NCBI GenBank assembly: GCA_002311855.1
Contig: DCAB01000012.1
Span: forward strand, 99,605-163,604
Length of the DNA: 64,000 nt
Reading direction: 5' to 3'
Source: Candidatus Dadabacteria bacterium UBA1144
GTDB taxonomy: Bacteria; Desulfobacterota_D; UBA1144
The notes below the pieces were generated by a model. The model was not told the DNA's origin, did no database searches, and saw only the letters and a list, made by a program, of their open reading frames with translations. Below are positions 59,867 through 64,000 of this stretch, piece by piece (the stretch's first letter is position 1; every line of letters begins with the position of its first letter). The position numbers and the translations under genes are program-made.

Positions 59867-61641
59867 GTAGGCCTTAAGTCGTCTATAAGCAAAACTATTT
59901 TATATTTATTGTTGTATGTATCCTTTTGAATTTTATAAATAATATCTACTGTATCCCCAATTTGTATATCGCTTGCAAAGTTAAACCAAACCCCCCTTTG
60001 TTCAGTACCTTTTTTTTCCATAATAATCTCCAAATGTTTCCCTCCTTTTTTCCCTTGGAACTCTGTTTTGTCTTTTACATTAATCCGACGTGTTAAAAAT
60101 ACTGGATTTGGATTTTCTCTTCCGAAAGGTTCCATTTTGTTTAAATCATCAATTGAGCTTAATTGAATTTCATCTAACTCAATCTCCATATCGGCATCTA
60201 TGGTTTTGTTTGATTCATAGTTGTAATTTTTGATTGAATCTTCAAATTGATTATCGAAATTCCCAATCTCATTAGAATTAATCGTTATTCCCGCAGCAGC
60301 TTCATGTCCACCATATTGAATTAGGTATGGTTCGCATTCTTTGAGAATCTTGTAAAGATTTATACTATTTTTTGTTCTAAGACTTCCCTTGCCCAATCCA
60401 TCTTTGTCAATTGAGATTATCGCACAAGGCCTGTTGAATTCTTCAGATATTCTAGAAGCCACAATTCCTATAACTCCTGAGTGCCATTTTGGCGAATAAA
60501 GGACCAAAGAACGTTTGTCCTGATTATCCTTTATAACTTCTTGGCCCATCGTTATTGCTTCTTTCAGGACTTGTCCTTGTTTCTTTTGCCTATCGATATT
60601 GTTTCTTTCGAGAGTTGCGGCTAGTAAATCTATTTTATTTTGATCATTCTCTATTAGAAGCTGAACAGCATCCGACGCGCTACCCACTCTTCCAGCCGCA
60701 TTGATTTTTGGTGCGAGTTGGAATGACACATCTCTTACAGAATATTTTTTTTTGCTTACTTCCTTTTTATTTTTTTTAAGAAGGGCCAATAGTCCCTTTT
60801 TTTGTGTATTTCTAATTTCTTTTAGACCATTATAAACAAAGATTCTATTCACGCCTGTTAATGGCATACTGTCAGCGATGGTTCCTATGGCAACCAAATC
60901 TAAATCCCTTTTTAGATTAGGTTCATCAATTAATCCATTAAAATATTTTTTTTCTCTAAGTTTTTTTCTAATTCCCATCATCAAATTAAAAATAACTCCA
61001 GCCGCACACATTTCTTTAAATGGGTAGTGGCACTCTTGTTGTTTGGGATTAATAATTGATACAGCATCGGGAGTAATGTCTGGCACATTATGATGGTCAG
61101 TTATTACAAAATCAACATTAACAACTTCCACATTCCCTTCCCGCTTTAGTTCAATCTTCTTGCTTTTTCTTACTACTTCATTCTCAGAAATACCACAATC
61201 CGTAGAAACTATTAGTCTGACACCACCCGATGCAAGATTCTTTATAGAATCAAAATTGATTCCATAGCCTTCTTTAATTCGATCCGGGTTATAAGAAACC
61301 ACATTGGCGCCTATTTTGTTCAAAAAATTGTATAAGATTGCAGTTGAAGTAATGCCATCACAATCGAAATCTCCATATACTGCTATTTTTTCTACTCTTT
61401 CAATTGCCTGAATAATCCTTTGAACACTTTCTTCCATACCTTTCAACAAAAAAGGATTTGGCAAGTTGAGGCTGCCATCGTTTTTTTTAAGGTAGGGGTT
61501 AAGAAATTCGTAGGCTTCTTCATGTGAGCTGATATCTCTGTTCACCAAGAGTTTGGAAAGAAAAGGTGAAATCTGCAACTCTGAAGATAGGGATTCAGCT
61601 TTCTTGATATCTGGATTTTTCGCATTCCAAGAATAATTCAT
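59863..61641 (-). CDS. recJ: Single-stranded-DNA-specific exonuclease RecJ
   Basis: This 592-residue DHH-family nuclease degrades single-stranded DNA 5' to 3' in repair and recombination. The catalytic motifs are AVYGDFDCDGITSTAIL near 95, STDCGISE near 148, VITDHHN near 185, NPKQQECHYPF near 200, and the DHHA1 motif YGGHEAAAGITI near 440. I chose the ATG at 61641 over a TTG two codons upstream. It follows aroQ by 9 bases. Confidence 0.95.
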   Translation of the reverse strand: MNYSWNAKNPDIKKAESLSSELQISPFLSKLLVNRDISSHEEAYEFLNPYLKKNDGSLNLPNPFLLKGMEESVQRIIQAIERVEKIAVYGDFDCDGITSTAILYNFLNKIGANVVSYNPDRIKEGYGINFDSIKNLASGGVRLIVSTDCGISENEVVRKSKKIELKREGNVEVVNVDFVITDHHNVPDITPDAVSIINPKQQECHYPFKEMCAAGVIFNLMMGIRKKLREKKYFNGLIDEPNLKRDLDLVAIGTIADSMPLTGVNRIFVYNGLKEIRNTQKKGLLALLKKNKKEVSKKKYSVRDVSFQLAPKINAAGRVGSASDAVQLLIENDQNKIDLLAATLERNNIDRQKKQGQVLKEAITMGQEVIKDNQDKRSLVLYSPKWHSGVIGIVASRISEEFNRPCAIISIDKDGLGKGSLRTKNSINLYKILKECEPYLIQYGGHEAAAGITINSNEIGNFDNQFEDSIKNYNYESNKTIDADMEIELDEIQLSSIDDLNKMEPFGRENPNPVFLTRRINVKDKTEFQGKKGGKHLEIIMEKKGTEQRGVWFNFASDIQIGDTVDIIYKIQKDTYNNKYKIVLLIDDLRPT

Positions 61642-61650
61642 TTTCAAATC

Positions 61651-62082
61651 TTACTTTTGTATATTATCTATGGCATCCAGTGCCATCAAATAACTTTGGT
61701 AGCCGAAGCCAGAAATAACTCCAAGGGCGATTGAGGAGACAAATGAGTGTTGTCTAAAATCTTCTCTATTAAAGATATTTGACAAGTGAACTTCAACAAA
61801 TTTGGCTTTTACTGATAACAGAGCATCTCTAATGGCGATACTTGTATGAGTAAACGCGGCGGGATTAATAATTATAAAATCATTTTCTCCTGAACACTCT
61901 TGAATTTTAGATACTATTTGTCCCTCTTCGTTTGACTGGAAAAAACCTATATCGATTTTCATTTTTTTCGCTTTCTGTAGAATTAATTCGTTAATCTTAT
62001 CCAGAGTTAATTCTCCGTAATGGTCCTTCTCTCTTTGGCCCAACATATTAAGATTCGGCCCATTGATTACTTGGACTTTCAT
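61651..62082 (-). CDS. aroQ: Type II 3-dehydroquinate dehydratase
   Basis: This 143-residue enzyme dehydrates dehydroquinate in the shikimate pathway. INGPNLNMLGQRE at residues 6-18, the catalytic Y22 in KDHYGELTL, INPAAFTHTSIAIRDAL near 72, and H99 in VEVHLSN with R in NREDFRQHS complete the family active site. It lies between murJ and recJ on the same strand. Confidence 0.97.
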   Translation of the reverse strand: MKVQVINGPNLNMLGQREKDHYGELTLDKINELILQKAKKMKIDIGFFQSNEEGQIVSKIQECSGENDFIIINPAAFTHTSIAIRDALLSVKAKFVEVHLSNIFNREDFRQHSFVSSIALGVISGFGYQSYLMALDAIDNIQK

Positions 62083-62126
62083 TATTGTCTAAGACTAAAA
62101 CAAAATTAAAAACATGTACAATAAAA

Positions 62127-63656
62127 TTATTTAAATATCATTCTTAACTCTTTTAGCCCAGCAATTTTTGCCAATGAGAGATAGGTGAGAATCGATAGAG
62201 AAACTATCAATATAAAACTTATGCTTGATCTAGAATCAAGGTAATCTTTCATAACAAAATCGATAATCCACGAACTAAACATAATGGAAAATATTGAAAC
62301 AACAAGAACTATGAATAGATATTTAGTAATATCTAAAAGATTTATCTCATTAAGATGTTCTTTCAATTTAATTATTAATAATAGAAATAAAATTATCGCT
62401 GATATTGAAGATGCTAGTGCTAGGCCAAAGAAGCCTAGATTTAAAAAAAAGCCCAAAAAATAGCAAAGAAAACAGTTGATAAGTAAATTTATGCCGGCTA
62501 AGCGAACTGGAGTTTTTGTATCTTTCATTGCATAGAAAGCCACAGTTACAACTCGTATTCCTGCAACAAAAACCAAACCTATAGAGTAAGCGAATAGTGC
62601 TTTAGACGTCAAAATAGCATCTGAATTTGTAAACTCTCCTCTAGAATATAGAATAGAACATATCGTCGTACCTAAAAAAATGAAAGCAACAGCACAAGGC
62701 ATTGATAAAAATAATAAAAATTTAATTCTATTATTAATTAATTGACCAAATTCTTTCAATTTGTTGCCAAGATGAAGGTTGGCAAAAACCGGCAAAGTTG
62801 TAGTAGCAATGGATACAGCAAAAATTCCAAGTGGAAATTCAAGCAATCTTTCAGCTAAATACAAATAGGTGACAGAGCCTTTTTCCATGAAAGAAGCAAA
62901 TTGAGTATTTATTAAAATATTTAAGTTGTATATTGCCAATCCAAAAATTTGAGGAATTAGAACCACGATAATAGTGGTAGTCCTCTCGTTTATTACGTTC
63001 TTGTAATTAAAAAAGTAGCCAAGATTATTCTTCAAAACAAAAGGTAGTTGAAAAACATATTGAAGCAACGCACCAAAAAGCACCGCGTATGATAAAAGAA
63101 AAATATCTATCGAGAAAAACACATAAGAGATAATTAAAGTGAGAATGATTCCTAAATTCAGCATTACAGGTGAAAATGCTGGGGCATTGAATTTCTTTAT
63201 AGAATTCAAAAGTCCCATGTTAAGTGCAGAAAGTGAAATTAAAAATAAAAATGGTGACATATTTCTTAATAATTGAGAGGCAATTTCATTAGTTTGCTGG
63301 TCAAATCCAAAGGCAAAAAGAAAGACAATCTGTTTTGAAAAAAAATAAAAGATAAGAGTTGTAAAGAAAAGTATTACAAATATTATTGTAAATATATCGT
63401 TTCTTATTTTTTTAAAAAAATTATTATTATTTGATAGATGTAGTTCCGTAAAAAAAGGAACTATCGTTGTGCTAAGAGTTCCTTCGGCAAGGAGCCTTCT
63501 GAAAAGATTCGGGATCCTAAATGCAACATAAAAGGCATCAGTTTCAAGATTAGCGCCAAAGAAAAACACTATTAATAAATCCCTAATATATCCAAATATT
63601 CTACTTATAAATGTCAGGAATCCGACTCTAATTGAAGAAGAAAAAAAATTTATTAT
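62127..63656 (-). CDS. murJ: Lipid II flippase MurJ, with an apparently non-canonical start
   Basis: This multidrug/oligosaccharide-lipid exporter superfamily protein has 14 predicted helices and flips lipid II for peptidoglycan synthesis. FFGANLETDAFYVAFRIPNL and RRLLAEGTLSTTIVPFF are diagnostic. A GTG at 63569 would begin inside this motif and lose the first helix; the frame continues upstream through TFISRIFGYIRDLL, clearly part of MurJ, to a TAA beyond 63680. No ATG, GTG or TTG is available there. The ribosome site AAGGGAG (63664-63670) sits 7 bases before an ATA at 63654-63656, with ATT at 63657-63659 also possible. The start therefore looks like AUA or AUU. Confidence 0.9.
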   Translation of the reverse strand: MINFFSSSIRVGFLTFISRIFGYIRDLLIVFFFGANLETDAFYVAFRIPNLFRRLLAEGTLSTTIVPFFTELHLSNNNNFFKKIRNDIFTIIFVILFFTTLIFYFFSKQIVFLFAFGFDQQTNEIASQLLRNMSPFLFLISLSALNMGLLNSIKKFNAPAFSPVMLNLGIILTLIISYVFFSIDIFLLSYAVLFGALLQYVFQLPFVLKNNLGYFFNYKNVINERTTTIIVVLIPQIFGLAIYNLNILINTQFASFMEKGSVTYLYLAERLLEFPLGIFAVSIATTTLPVFANLHLGNKLKEFGQLINNRIKFLLFLSMPCAVAFIFLGTTICSILYSRGEFTNSDAILTSKALFAYSIGLVFVAGIRVVTVAFYAMKDTKTPVRLAGINLLINCFLCYFLGFFLNLGFFGLALASSISAIILFLLLIIKLKEHLNEINLLDITKYLFIVLVVSIFSIMFSSWIIDFVMKDYLDSRSSISFILIVSLSILTYLSLAKIAGLKELRMIFK

Positions 63657-63726
63657 AATTTTACTCCCTTTACCTGCGGGTTAAAAGTATATAAAATACT
63701 ATTCTAAAAAATTATAAAGTATTCTC

Positions 63727-64000
63727 ATGGAAAAAAATATAAAGCATCTCGATAAAATAATTTGGCAACTTGATTTGAAGGTTAACAATGATAGGGAGTT
63801 TATAGCCCCTTATCTCATTAAAGCAAACGATGATTATATAATAGTTGATGTTGGTCCAACCTGTGGGATTCCAGAATTAGAAAGACAATTAAAACTTCTC
63901 GATGTTAACGAAAACAATCTTAAGTATGTTTTTTTAACGCATATTCATTTGGACCATTCCGGAGGACTAGGAACACTATTGAAGAATTTTCCAAATACTC
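63727..64000 (+). CDS. Metallo-beta-lactamase-fold hydrolase, N-terminal part (cut by window edge)
   Basis: The ATG at 63727 opens a frame of 91 codons to the window edge. Residues about 76-84 read THIHLDHSGG, the HxHxDH zinc motif of the metallo-beta-lactamase superfamily, after a strand ending IIVDVGPTCG. Such proteins include glyoxalase II, RNases and lactonases, and the truncation prevents a choice. It diverges from murJ across 70 bases. Confidence 0.85.
   Translation, partial: MEKNIKHLDKIIWQLDLKVNNDREFIAPYLIKANDDYIIVDVGPTCGIPELERQLKLLDVNENNLKYVFLTHIHLDHSGGLGTLLKNFPNT

Noticed and set aside
1..64000. CRISPR arrays, tRNA or rRNA genes, insertion sequences, prophage
   Set aside because: No regularly spaced repeats, cloverleaf-like sequences, transposase motifs or phage genes were seen on either strand.

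Overview
The window is a dense, strongly AT-rich bacterial chromosome segment (about one third G+C by eye). I count 63 protein-coding genes on both strands, mostly separated by a few bases or overlapping by 4-24 bases. I found no rRNA, tRNA, CRISPR array, insertion sequence or prophage. The cell is diderm: there is a TonB-dependent receptor, two porin-type barrels, a TolC-family protein, a small predicted barrel, lipoproteins and a LapA-domain protein. Small genome features, phosphate scavenging, peptidoglycan-sugar use and coenzyme F420 synthesis suggest a streamlined free-living, probably marine, bacterium. A Dadabacteria-like lineage is my best guess, but this is inference; no marker gene here settles it.

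Layout. 0-7.4 kb: a cut-off CCA-adding/poly(A) polymerase gene, a degenerate acyl-CoA-synthetase-like protein, thyX, a degenerate sirtuin, a DUF971 protein, queE-queC (7-deazaguanine synthesis), rimI, the methylmalonyl-CoA mutase catalytic subunit and a polyprenyl diphosphate synthase. 7.5-13.6 kb: a CvpA-like protein and a central-carbon block, with fbp convergent to gap-pgk-fbaB, then argC. 13.6-18.4 kb: cysE and a complete cofD-cofE-cofG-cofH run for coenzyme F420. 18.4-22 kb: a vitamin B12 island of promoter, cobalamin riboswitch, btuB-type receptor and BtuF-like protein, which fits the B12-dependent mutase upstream. 22-33.8 kb: fabH-pgi, DoxX, an AEC transporter, a DUF1152 protein, then the collinear run aroA-cmk-ispH-sppA-lapA-lipA-apgM, closed by mazG.

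33.8-40.1 kb: an M24 peptidase, an A-type Fe-S carrier, and the compact operon murQ-anmK-nagZ-sodium/solute symporter for uptake and catabolism of peptidoglycan amino sugars. 40.2-49.2 kb: purH, a TolC-like protein, a very strongly expressed-looking porin (sigma70-type promoter, excellent ribosome binding site, intrinsic terminator), a GlcD/LDHD flavoprotein, a 44-residue lipoprotein gene, and a phosphate pair (PiT-like permease plus OprP-type porin). 49.3-52.6 kb: an M48 lipoprotein protease, an aminotransferase and a deoxyhypusine-synthase-family enzyme. 52.5-63.7 kb: a long leftward gene train, murJ-aroQ-recJ-(barrel protein)-trkA-trkH-ribF-aroE-thrC-thiE. The window ends inside a metallo-beta-lactamase-fold gene.

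Most interesting points: two likely pseudoenzymes (acyl-CoA-synthetase-like and sirtuin-like) flanking thyX; a QueC in which all four zinc cysteines are replaced; an aldolase with an AT-hook-like N-terminal tail; two genes (btuB, murJ) that appear to lack any AUG/GUG/UUG start in the right place and may start at AUA/AUU; archaeal-type enzymes (F420 genes, apgM, DUF1152, DHS family) in a diderm bacterium; and a tiny lipoprotein gene. I did not find one large, wholly undescribed multi-gene system.
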